64,000 nt of DNA, from NCBI RefSeq assembly GCF_016106035.1, contig NZ_JADKPZ010000007.1:1-64000 (forward strand), read 5' to 3'. The first letter of the stretch is position 1; every line of letters begins with the position of its first letter. This DNA is from Arcobacter vandammei. GTDB lineage: Bacteria > Campylobacterota > Campylobacteria > Campylobacterales > Arcobacteraceae. The position numbers were made by a program, and so were the translations under genes. This document shows positions 54,694-62,087 of the stretch, one piece after another. The notes under the pieces are model-generated. The model saw only the letters and a list, made by a program, of their open reading frames with translations. It was not told where the DNA came from and made no database searches.

Positions 54694-54750
54694 CTTCTGC
54701 TCCATTTAAAAAATTTAAAAATTATATTTATACTAGACTTAATATTCTCT

Positions 54751-54789
54751 TACTTTACTTTAGGTAAGTAAAGTAGATTAATCTACTTT
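54751..54789. promoter_or_regulatory. Two overlapping dyads, candidate HxlR operators
   Basis: Dyad one: TACTTTACTT (54751-54760) with AAGTAAAGTA (54766-54775), 5-base centre. Dyad two: the palindrome AAGTAGATTAATCTACTT (54771-54788), extending one base each way. Both lie in the 130-base divergent intergenic region between the mdaB-like and hxlR-type genes, just upstream of the latter's -10 box. Confidence 0.6.
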
Positions 54790-54793
54790 TTGA

Positions 54794-54799
54794 TATAAT
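54794..54799 (+). promoter_or_regulatory. -10 box of the HxlR-type regulator gene
   Basis: TATAAT in TGATATAAT context, 24 bases before the ATG at 54824. It lies five bases after the second dyad, where a bound regulator would block RNA polymerase. Confidence 0.55.
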
Positions 54800-54823
54800 T
54801 TTGCTTATGTTTAAAGGATTAAT

Positions 54824-55195
54824 ATGTATTTAATAAATGATAAAGAGTATAAATGTAGTGTTGCTGTAACACTTGATATATTTAATGACCGTTGGAAACT
54901 TGCTATTATTTGGCATTTACTAGATGGAGAAAAAAGATTTAAAGAGTTAAATGAGATAATAAATGAGATAACTCAAAAAACTCTAACAATAAAACTAAAA
55001 GAGCTTGAAGAAAAAAATATAATCCATAGGGAGTGTTTTGCACAAATTCCACCAAAGGTAGAATATAGTCTAACTCCTATTGGAAAAGAGTTAAAACCTG
55101 TTTTACAAGAGATGCATAAATGGGGTATCTCTTATGTTAAGAACTTTGGAGAGATAACATATACAAACTCTTGTGAAACAAATATTTGCGAGTAA
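54824..55195 (+). CDS. HxlR-family transcriptional regulator
   Basis: This 123-residue winged-helix protein has the HxlR signature: an early cysteine (Cys9 in KCSV, position KEYKCS), DRWKLAIIWHLLDGEKRFKEL, ITQKTLTIKLKELEE and the wing VEYSLTPIGKEL. HxlR and YodB-type regulators often sense quinones or electrophiles by the N-terminal cysteine. Divergence from an MdaB-like and a nitroreductase gene supports this. An AEC transporter begins 3 bases downstream. Confidence 0.88.
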   Translation: MYLINDKEYKCSVAVTLDIFNDRWKLAIIWHLLDGEKRFKELNEIINEITQKTLTIKLKELEEKNIIHRECFAQIPPKVEYSLTPIGKELKPVLQEMHKWGISYVKNFGEITYTNSCETNICE

Positions 55196-55198
55196 AAA

Positions 55199-56098
55199 AT
55201 GGAAAATATACTACTTATATTATTTGCACTTTTTTTAGGATATATGCTAAATCGTATGGGAATTATGCAAAGAGATGGCTCTGTTGCATTAAATAAATTT
55301 GTACTTTATGTATCATATCCTGCTATTGTTTTACTACAAACTCCAAAAATAAACTTCTCTTTTGAGCTTATGATTCCAGTTGTTATAGCTTGGATTGTTA
55401 TGACATTAAGTGCCTTATTGATACTTTTCTTATCAAAAATCTTTGATTTTAGCAAAGAAGTAACTGGTGCTTTAATGCTTGTTGCAATTTTGACAAATAG
55501 TTCATTCTTAGGAATTCCACTTTTAGATACTTATTTACCAAATGACGATTTTATGCCATTTTTACTTGTATATGACCAACTAGGAACATTCTTAGCCTTT
55601 GCAATATATGGGACTTTTATAGTATCAATTTATACAAGTAAAACAAAAGTTACATTTAAACTTATAACTATAAAAGTACTTACTTTTCCTCCTTTTTTAT
55701 GTTTGGTTATAGCTTTATTTTTTGTAGGAGTTGAGTTTCATCCAACAATTACAAAAGTCCTTGAAGCTTTTGCACTTACAACAGTTCCTGTGGCACTTGT
55801 AGCTGCTGGACTTCAACTGCAGCTAAAACTTCCAAGAGAAGAGCTAAAACCTTTTACAGTTGGACTACTTGTAAAACTTATTTTTGCTCCTATTGTTGCT
55901 ATTATTGTTTGTAAAATATTTAATTGGGAAGGATTAGCAACAACAGTATCAATTCTTGAAGCAGCAATGGCTCCTATGATTACTGCTGGTGCAATAGCTG
56001 CTATGGCAGGACTTGCACCAAGACTAAGTTCTGCAATAGTTGGATATGGAATTTTAATCTCATTTGCAACAACATATCTGTTTTCTATTTTAATATAA
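55199..56098 (+). CDS. AEC-family transporter
   Basis: A 299-residue membrane protein with about ten hydrophobic segments in two similar halves, with the auxin-efflux-carrier family patterns LFLGYMLNRMGIM, FVLYVSYPAIVLLQ and SFLGIPLLDTYL. Bacterial AEC proteins export or import organic acids such as malate. The start is three bases after the regulator's stop, so it belongs to the same transcript. Substrate unknown. Confidence 0.85.
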   Translation: MENILLILFALFLGYMLNRMGIMQRDGSVALNKFVLYVSYPAIVLLQTPKINFSFELMIPVVIAWIVMTLSALLILFLSKIFDFSKEVTGALMLVAILTNSSFLGIPLLDTYLPNDDFMPFLLVYDQLGTFLAFAIYGTFIVSIYTSKTKVTFKLITIKVLTFPPFLCLVIALFFVGVEFHPTITKVLEAFALTTVPVALVAAGLQLQLKLPREELKPFTVGLLVKLIFAPIVAIIVCKIFNWEGLATTVSILEAAMAPMITAGAIAAMAGLAPRLSSAIVGYGILISFATTYLFSILI

Positions 56099-56130
56099 GA
56101 TAAAGGTAAAATAAATTTTACCTTTATCTT
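56097..56130. terminator. Shared bidirectional terminator between AEC transporter and yeiH
   Basis: Perfect 15-bp arms AAGATAAAGGTAAAA (56097-56111) and TTTTACCTTTATCTT (56116-56130) with a 4-base loop TAAA. It begins in the AEC stop codon. Confidence 0.85.
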
Positions 56131-56137
56131 AGCTACT

Positions 56138-57157
56138 TTACATAAAAAACCAAACCAAAAAATATCCAAAAATAATTAGCCAAATAAATAAAATAAAAGA
56201 TAGATAAAATGGTTTTATTCCACTATTTTTAAATTTATCTATACTAGTTTCCATTCCCAAAGCACTCATAGCCATAGTAAGAGCAAAAGTATCTAAAAAG
56301 TTAATATTTTCTACAATATTTTTTTCTAAGAAACCAAAAGAGTTAAATCCAACTACAACTATAAAAAATATTGCAAACCAAGGAATAACTATTTTTCCTC
56401 TATCTTTTTTTATATTAGAGTTTCCCTTAATCAAGAAAAATGATAATAAAATCAAAAAAGGAACTAAAAAAATAACTCTAATCATTTTTTCAATAATTGC
56501 ATTTGTTGATACAACTTCACCCAAAGCATTACTTGCCCCAACAACATGAGCTACTTCATGAAGTGTTGCTCCTATATAAATACCAATTTGTGAATTTGTA
56601 AAAGGAGGTAATCCTAATTTAACTAAAAAAGGGTATAAAAACATTCCAATTGTTCCAAAAATAACAACAAAGGATACAGCAACTGCACTTTTATAAGCCT
56701 CATTTTTAAGAACACCACTTGTTGCCATAACAGCTGCAGCTCCACAAATAGAACTTCCAGCACTACATAAAATAGCTAACTCTTTATCCATTTTTAAAAC
56801 TTTTGTTCCAATAATATAGCCAAAAATAAAAGTAAGAAAAACTATAAAAAATGCTATTAAAATACCATTTAATCCAACTTCTTGGAGATTTTGGAAAGTA
56901 AGTCTAAAACCATATAAAATTATTCCTAATCTTAAAATATATTTTGTAGAAAAAACTATTCCATCTTGAAAAATAGAAAATCTTTTTTTCAAACTATTTG
57001 CATAAAAAACACCTAAAACTATTCCTATAATAAGTGGACTAATTCCCAATTTCTTGAAAATTTCAACTTCTGATAAAATTGTTGAAATCAATGCAAAAAA
57101 AGATACGAATATTACTCCATAAAAAGTATTTATTATTTTTTTATTATTAATTTTCAT
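56138..57157 (-). CDS. YeiH-family (UPF0324) inner membrane protein
   Basis: The 339-residue protein has about ten transmembrane segments and family motifs SPLIIGIVLGVFYAN, LRLGIILYGFRLTFQ, LCSAGSSICGAAAVMATSGVLK and GATLHEVAHVVGASNALG. The ATG at 57157 follows AAGGAG by 7 bases; a longer frame from TTG at 57181 has no ribosome site. It is divergent from a LysR-type regulator, the arrangement known for yeiH and yeiE in enterobacteria, where a link to sulfite has been reported. The transported substrate is not known. Confidence 0.87.
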   Translation of the reverse strand: MKINNKKIINTFYGVIFVSFFALISTILSEVEIFKKLGISPLIIGIVLGVFYANSLKKRFSIFQDGIVFSTKYILRLGIILYGFRLTFQNLQEVGLNGILIAFFIVFLTFIFGYIIGTKVLKMDKELAILCSAGSSICGAAAVMATSGVLKNEAYKSAVAVSFVVIFGTIGMFLYPFLVKLGLPPFTNSQIGIYIGATLHEVAHVVGASNALGEVVSTNAIIEKMIRVIFLVPFLILLSFFLIKGNSNIKKDRGKIVIPWFAIFFIVVVGFNSFGFLEKNIVENINFLDTFALTMAMSALGMETSIDKFKNSGIKPFYLSFILFIWLIIFGYFLVWFFM

Positions 57158-57224
57158 AATATAACTCCTTTTATTTCTCAAGTATAACTCTAATTTATTA
57201 ATTTGTAAAATATATTATTTTAAA

Positions 57225-57230
57225 TATAAT
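57225..57230 (+). promoter_or_regulatory. -10 box of the LysR-type gene
   Basis: TATAAT 26 bases before the ATG, in the 99-base divergent gap with yeiH. Confidence 0.45.
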
Positions 57231-57256
57231 AATAAATATTTTTAATAAGGAAAAGT

Positions 57257-58129
57257 ATGACTCTAAAAGAACTACAATTTTTTTATAAATTAAGCGAAAA
57301 TCCACAAGTTACACAAATTGCAAATGAATTAAATATAAGTCAATCAGCCATATCACTTGCTATTAAATCACTTGAAAATAGCCTAGATGAACAACTTTTT
57401 GATAGAATTGGGAAAAAACTCATATTAAATGAAAGAGGAAAATATTTTAAAGAAAAAACTCTTCCTTATTATTTATCTCTTATAGATGCAACAACAATTT
57501 TTAAGAAGAATAAATTAGCTGGAAATATAAAAATAGCAGCTAGTAAAACTATTTCAAACTACATAATGCCAAATATTTATTATGATTTTCTATCAAAATA
57601 TAAAGATGTAAAACTTGATATTTTAACTATTAATTCAAGTAAAATTATAGATGAAATACAAAAAGGTGAGATTGATATTGGTCTTATAGAAGTAGATACA
57701 CAAAATAGTAGTTTAGTAAAAGAAAAATTAGCAGATGATGAATTAATTGTAGTGTCAAGTGATGAGAATTATCCTCAAAGTGCCTTTATTGATAGCATAA
57801 AAAAGAGATGGATATTAAGAGAAACTGGAAGTGGAACTAGAGAAATTTTTATGAATAAAATTGGGAATATATCAAAAGAATTAGATATTTTTATGCAACT
57901 ACAAGATTTTGAAGAGATAAAAACTATTGTTTTAAATAATAAAGATACAGTAACAAGTTTATCAAAAGTAATTGTAAAAAAAGAGCTAGATGAAAAAAAA
58001 TTATTTCAAATAAAACTTAAAAATTTGGAATTAAAAAGAGAGTTTTATTTAATCTACCATATAGAAAAAAATAGAAACCTCCTTTTTGAAACTTTTGTAA
58101 AGTTTTTAAAAGATAAATTTGTTTCCTAG
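57257..58129 (+). CDS. LysR-family transcriptional regulator (YeiE-like)
   Basis: The 290-residue length and N-terminal helix-turn-helix (TQIANELNISQSAISLAIKSLE, about 20-41; EQLFDRIGKKLILNERG) are typical of LysR regulators, followed by a periplasmic-binding-like effector domain with IKIAASKTISNYIMP and RETGSGTR. It is probably the activator of the divergent yeiH gene. The last codons and stop are followed by TAGCTACTTTACATAA, also found at the yeiH end. Confidence 0.88.
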   Translation: MTLKELQFFYKLSENPQVTQIANELNISQSAISLAIKSLENSLDEQLFDRIGKKLILNERGKYFKEKTLPYYLSLIDATTIFKKNKLAGNIKIAASKTISNYIMPNIYYDFLSKYKDVKLDILTINSSKIIDEIQKGEIDIGLIEVDTQNSSLVKEKLADDELIVVSSDENYPQSAFIDSIKKRWILRETGSGTREIFMNKIGNISKELDIFMQLQDFEEIKTIVLNNKDTVTSLSKVIVKKELDEKKLFQIKLKNLELKREFYLIYHIEKNRNLLFETFVKFLKDKFVS

Positions 58130-58190
58130 CTACTTTACATAATCTAAATAATAAATAGATACAATACCGAAAAAATTCCCAAGGATAATT

Positions 58191-58934
58191 ATGTCTTATA
58201 TTTTAAAAATTGTTTTGCTTACATTTTTGTTTGCAAATTATAGTTTTGCAGCACTAAAAGAGCTTTCAAAAAGTGAAGCTCAAAAGTTGGAGCAGTTAGA
58301 ACTTCTTAAAAAAAATAGTATAAAAATAAACAAAGCTTTTGATATTGGAAGTCTATTTATGTTAAGTATAAATGTAAAAGGAAATAGTGACGAGATTTTT
58401 TTAACAAAAGATAAAAACTATCTTATTTCAGGTGTTGTTGTTGATGTTAAATCTGGAAATCAAGTTTCTACACCAGTTGATTTAACTAAGTTAAAAAATA
58501 AAGAGGCTTTTACTTATGGAAATGGAAAGGATGAATATATTCTCTTTACAGACCCAGAATGTCAATATTGCAAGAAATTTGAAGCATATTTTCCACAAAT
58601 TAAAGATAAGGTAAAAATTAAAATATTTTTCTATCCACTTGATTTTCATGAAAATGCAAAGAACTTAAGCCTTTATATTATGGGGCAAAAGACAAATCAC
58701 CAAAAAATAGATGCTATGTTTGAGTTTAATATTGGAGATGATTTAAGTAAAATTAAAAATATGAAATATTCAAAAACTGAGTTAGATAAGCTTGAGAAAA
58801 AGCTAAATGAACATATAAATTTAGCTCAAGAACTAAATATTCAAAGTACTCCTAGCCTTTTTGATAAAGATGGAAATAGTATCATTTGGATTGATTTATT
58901 GGAATCTTACGGTATTGAAGTAGATTTAAATTAA
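58191..58934 (+). CDS. DsbC/DsbG-like periplasmic thiol protein
   Basis: A 247-residue protein with a signal peptide (about 1-20, ending SFA), an N-terminal region of about 90 residues in the place of the DsbC dimerisation domain, and a thioredoxin fold with active site CQYC (Cys124-Cys127) in DPECQYCKKF and the cis-proline in QSTPSLFD. DsbC-type proteins isomerise wrong disulfides. No DsbD homologue is in the window; the TlpA-like protein is far away. Confidence 0.87.
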   Translation: MSYILKIVLLTFLFANYSFAALKELSKSEAQKLEQLELLKKNSIKINKAFDIGSLFMLSINVKGNSDEIFLTKDKNYLISGVVVDVKSGNQVSTPVDLTKLKNKEAFTYGNGKDEYILFTDPECQYCKKFEAYFPQIKDKVKIKIFFYPLDFHENAKNLSLYIMGQKTNHQKIDAMFEFNIGDDLSKIKNMKYSKTELDKLEKKLNEHINLAQELNIQSTPSLFDKDGNSIIWIDLLESYGIEVDLN

Positions 58935-58949
58935 TTATTAAATTGTTGT

Positions 58950-58974
58950 TAAATCCCTAGTTTCTAGGGATTTA
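58950..58974 (+). terminator. Terminator of the DsbC-like gene
   Basis: Perfect 11-bp arms TAAATCCCTAG (58950-58960) and CTAGGGATTTA (58964-58974) with a 3-base loop, 16 bases after the stop codon. It also faces the end of the CinA-like gene. Confidence 0.75.
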
Positions 58975-59002
58975 CTACAGTTATAGTTAAATTTCTAAAT
59001 TT

Positions 59003-59779
59003 TTAAATATTTTTACTTACTTCTTCAAAAACATCTCTTAGTTCAAACTCAAAACCAGATTTTGTGCAAAAGTCGATAAAAATTTGAAAATAGTTATCTA
59101 CTTTCTCTTTTTCATATCCAGCAAGGCTTAAAACAACAGCTCTTTTATCGCCAATAAACCTAGGTAGTGATGAAAAATCAAGCTCTTTTGGCATCATTTT
59201 CATAGAGTTTACTAAGTCATTTTCACTTGTAAACACAGTCATAGTTTTTCTATATTTTTCTAAGCTTGATTTTGGATATAGCATATCCAAAGCTTCAATC
59301 ACCATTGGATGACTCATAGCTACAAAACCTGGCATAAAGAAGAATCTATTTTCAAGATAAAAGCCACTTACATTGTTTACTACATTTTTAAGAAGTTTAG
59401 AACCTATTGGAAGATTTGCCATATTTATACGGTGTGGATAGGCTTCATCTCCAAATTGATTTATAATATTTTGTTTTAACTCTTCGTGAAATTCACTTTT
59501 TTCATCTGTAAAACTTTTTATAGCAACTTCCCTTGTATAATCATCAGGAGTTGCCCCAATTCCACCAAAACAGAACATTACAGAATTTAAATCAGATTTT
59601 ATAAGATTAAAGATATTTTGCATTAAAGTTGGGTCATCTTCTATCATAAAAGATGCTTTTTGCTCCCAACCACGCTTTAGAAGTTCACTATTTATAAAAG
59701 AGAAGTGCTTATCTGCTCTTCTTCCATTTAAAAGCTCTGTTCCAATTATTACACTATAGAAATTTGGATTTTCTATCAT
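59003..59779 (-). CDS. CinA/MoeA-like molybdopterin-binding domain protein
   Basis: The preferred start is the ATG at 59779 (258 residues), one base beyond the adenylate kinase stop; a longer frame reaches 59845 inside that gene. The fold is the MoCF_biosynth domain: YSVIIGTELLNGR (8-20), and the family motif FGGIGATPDD (about 70-79). It is about 258 residues, longer than the domain alone (about 170), and lacks the C-terminal amidase of full CinA. Related proteins are called competence/damage-inducible protein A and hydrolyse nucleotide-linked sugars or NMN. Co-transcribed with the short adenylate kinase. Confidence 0.82.
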   Translation of the reverse strand: MIENPNFYSVIIGTELLNGRRADKHFSFINSELLKRGWEQKASFMIEDDPTLMQNIFNLIKSDLNSVMFCFGGIGATPDDYTREVAIKSFTDEKSEFHEELKQNIINQFGDEAYPHRINMANLPIGSKLLKNVVNNVSGFYLENRFFFMPGFVAMSHPMVIEALDMLYPKSSLEKYRKTMTVFTSENDLVNSMKMMPKELDFSSLPRFIGDKRAVVLSLAGYEKEKVDNYFQIFIDFCTKSGFEFELRDVFEEVSKNI

Positions 59780-59780
59780 T

Positions 59781-60350
59781 TTAAATCTTTGAAAGAATAA
59801 ATTTTTCCATATCCTCAACAATCTCATCAATACTTCTTTCTGCATTAATTTTTGTTAAAATATTTTTTGCTTCATAAAAATCTTGAATAGCTTTTAAAGG
59901 TTCTGTATAAACTCTCATTCTATTGTTGAAAACTTCTTCTTTGTCATCAGCTCCCCTATTTCTTCCCAAAACTCTATCTCTTGCTACTTCAGAGCTTACC
60001 ACAACTTCTATGCAAGATATAAGTTTTACTTCATTTTCATCTTTTAAATATTTATCAAGTTCACTCATTTGCTCCAAACTTCGTGGGTAGCCATCTATTA
60101 TTATTGTATTTGTTGGAGCATTTTTAATTGCAGTTAAAATTGTCTTTATTGCAATATTAATAGGCACTATATTTCCAGCTTTTATAAAAGTATCAATTAT
60201 TTTTCCTGTTTCGCTTCCGCTATTTACTTCTGCTCTAAACATATCGCCTGTACTATAATGTGTTATATTTTCGTGCTTTTTTGCTATAAGTTCTGCATCT
60301 GTTGTTTTTCCACTTCCTGGAGCTCCAATTATTAAAAATAGTTTTTTCAT
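59781..60350 (-). CDS. Short-type adenylate kinase / nucleoside monophosphate kinase
   Basis: A 189-residue NMP kinase: P-loop GAPGSGKTT (9-17), NMP-binding [10 protein letters not shown] (33-42), IDGYPRS (about 84-90) and a short LID of [17 protein letters not shown]. The length and short LID match the adenylate kinase usual in Campylobacter (about 190 residues). A second, long adenylate kinase with zinc LID is divergent 266 bases away, so this copy's substrate could be AMP or another NMP. It is upstream of, and overlapping in leader with, the CinA-like gene. Confidence 0.85.
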   Translation of the reverse strand: MKKLFLIIGAPGSGKTTDAELIAKKHENITHYSTGDMFRAEVNSGSETGKIIDTFIKAGNIVPINIAIKTILTAIKNAPTNTIIIDGYPRSLEQMSELDKYLKDENEVKLISCIEVVVSSEVARDRVLGRNRGADDKEEVFNNRMRVYTEPLKAIQDFYEAKNILTKINAERSIDEIVEDMEKFILSKI

Positions 60351-60361
60351 ATTATTTACCT

Positions 60362-60497
60362 TTTAAATAGTTCCTATTTAAAAGGAACCGTTTCATTTAT
60401 GACTACTTTTTATCGCAATTTGTAAAAAAATTACTAAAAGTAGCTTGTTCTTTAGAACTCTCTTTGAGAAAACCCTAAAGGGCTTCAAGAATGAAGC
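60362..60497. other. Structured 266-base gap between the two adenylate kinase genes
   Basis: The gap 60351-60616 contains no gene I can support. It has overlapping inverted repeats: TTTAAATAG/CTATTTAAA (60362-60382) shares bases with GTTCC/GGAAC (60370-60388), so only one can form. Further ones are CTACTTTT/AAAAGTAG (60403-60410 with 60436-60443), CCCT/AGGG (60473-60482) and GCTTC/GAAGC (60482-60497). It may be a leader, a terminator remnant or a small RNA. Confidence 0.4.
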
Positions 60498-60616
60498 TTT
60501 AAGATTAATGTTTTATTGTATCAAAAATTATTTAAAAGCAAAGTGTAACTTCAAAAACTTATCTACTATTAAATGCTTTTTATATACAATAAGCAAAAAA
60601 ATTTTAAGGATAAAAT

Positions 60617-61258
60617 ATGAATTTAATGCTATTTGGTGCTCCTGGAGCTGGAAAAGGAACTCAAGCAAAGTTTTTGATAGAAAAGTACAATATCCCTCAA
60701 ATCTCAACAGGAGATATTTTAAGAGCTGCAATTGCTGATAAAACAGAGATGGGAATGGAAGCAAAAAACTTTATGGATGCTGGAAAATTAGTTCCAGATT
60801 CTACAATTATAGGAATTATTAAAGATAGACTTGCTGAACCTGACTGTAAAAATGGATTTATTTTAGATGGTTTTCCAAGAACTCTAGCTCAAGCTGAAGC
60901 TTTAAATGAGCTAATGAAAAATATGAATATAAATTTAGACAAAGTAATCTCTTTAAATGTTCCAGATGAACTAATAGTAGGAAGAATAACAGGTAGAAGA
61001 GTTTGTGGTAAATGTGGAGCATCTTTCCATGTAGAGTTTAATCCTGCAAAAAAAGATGATATTTGCGATTATTGTGAAGGTGAATTAATAATTAGAAAAG
61101 ATGATAATGCTGAGACTGTAAAAAGCCGTCTTGAAGCATATCACACTCAAACTTCTCCATTAATCGATTTTTATAAAAAAATGAATCTATTTATTGAACT
61201 TGACGGTACAAAAGATGTAAGTGAAGTTACAAAAGATATGATAGAAGCACTTTCTTAA
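60617..61258 (+). CDS. adk: Adenylate kinase, long form with zinc LID
   Basis: Adenylate kinase interconverts ATP, ADP and AMP. The 213-residue protein has GAPGAGKGT (7-15), STGDILRAAI (30-39), LDGFPRT (83-89) and a long LID with four cysteines, Cys130, Cys133, Cys150 and Cys153, of the zinc-binding type found in Gram-positives and some others. The AAGGA ribosome site and ATG are clear. The gene is followed by a strong bidirectional terminator. Confidence 0.93.
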   Translation: MNLMLFGAPGAGKGTQAKFLIEKYNIPQISTGDILRAAIADKTEMGMEAKNFMDAGKLVPDSTIIGIIKDRLAEPDCKNGFILDGFPRTLAQAEALNELMKNMNINLDKVISLNVPDELIVGRITGRRVCGKCGASFHVEFNPAKKDDICDYCEGELIIRKDDNAETVKSRLEAYHTQTSPLIDFYKKMNLFIELDGTKDVSEVTKDMIEALS

Positions 61259-61265
61259 CACTTTT

Positions 61266-61290
61266 AAAAGTAGCTAATTTAGCTACTTTT
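61266..61290. terminator. Shared bidirectional terminator between adk and the ZnuA-like gene
   Basis: Perfect 11-bp arms AAAAGTAGCTA (61266-61276) and TAGCTACTTTT (61280-61290), 3-base loop. The right arm overlaps the stop of the minus-strand gene. Confidence 0.85.
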
Positions 61291-62068
61291 ACTTAATTAT
61301 ACTATTAGTAAGATTTATTAAATTTGTATGCCAATCTTCATTAAAAATATTATTTTCAATAGCTTGAACTTTTAAGTTTGTAGCTAAAATATTTGCAAAT
61401 TTTTCATCATAAGAGTAACAATACAAAAGTTTTGTTGCTTCACTATTTTCATAAGTTTTATTTAAATTTTTTAACTCAAGAGTAGTAAAAACCTTTTTAT
61501 CTTTTTTTATAACTTCTAACCTAAATCTATTCGCAAAATAGTCCCAATAATCTTCAATTGCATAAAAACTATTAATATCACTTTTATTTAAATTTTGAAG
61601 AATAAATAAAAAAGTTTCATCTATTTCATTTAAAAAACTCTCATAATTTTTCTTATAAAAACTATGATTTCTTGTATCTATTTTTGAAAATAAATCAAAA
61701 ACATTTTTTGCAATATCTTTTATAGCAAAAGGATCAGTCCAAATATATGGATTTGAAGAAATTTTATCTATATTTTTTGATAAATCTACAATCTCTAATT
61801 TTTTATTATTTTGTTTTAGAATATCTGCATATTTATTCTCTATATCTAAACCAAAATGAAGAAAAAACTTTGAATTTGATAGTTTTTTTAATTCAGAAGT
61901 TGGGATTTCAATATACTTATTTATAAATCTATGAGAAATTTCAGTTATTTCTGCCTCTTGTTTTACAATTTTTTTAATAATTGCACTTTCAAGAGGGAAA
62001 TATGTAGTTACTTGTATTTTTGCAAATAGAAAAATAGGAAAAATTAGTATAAATATTAACTTTTTCAC
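61289..62068 (-). CDS. ZnuA-like periplasmic binding protein without the usual metal histidines
   Basis: A 259-residue protein with signal peptide (MKKLIFILIFPIFLFA) and the overall pattern of zinc/manganese ABC substrate-binding proteins (ZnuA family): IPTSELKKLSNSKFFL (55-70), NPYIWTDPFAIKDIAKNVF (106-124) and AIEDYWDYFANRFRLEV (170-186). In ZnuA the three zinc ligands are histidines in DPHxYEP, DPHxWLDP and HDAFGYF. Aligning by eye, the three places hold Lys51, Tyr108 and Glu172. No ATPase or permease lies adjacent. It may bind another ligand or have lost metal transport. It follows aspS by 19 bases, so it is probably co-transcribed. Confidence 0.75.
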   Translation of the reverse strand: MKKLIFILIFPIFLFAKIQVTTYFPLESAIIKKIVKQEAEITEISHRFINKYIEIPTSELKKLSNSKFFLHFGLDIENKYADILKQNNKKLEIVDLSKNIDKISSNPYIWTDPFAIKDIAKNVFDLFSKIDTRNHSFYKKNYESFLNEIDETFLFILQNLNKSDINSFYAIEDYWDYFANRFRLEVIKKDKKVFTTLELKNLNKTYENSEATKLLYCYSYDEKFANILATNLKVQAIENNIFNEDWHTNLINLTNSIIK

Positions 62069-62087
62069 TATATTTTCTTATTATTTA

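Noticed and set aside
60445-60738. A 97-codon plus-strand frame running into adk
   Set aside because: It overlaps the start of adk in another frame and its last third is a frame-shifted reading of the adenylate kinase P-loop region, so it is not a separate gene.
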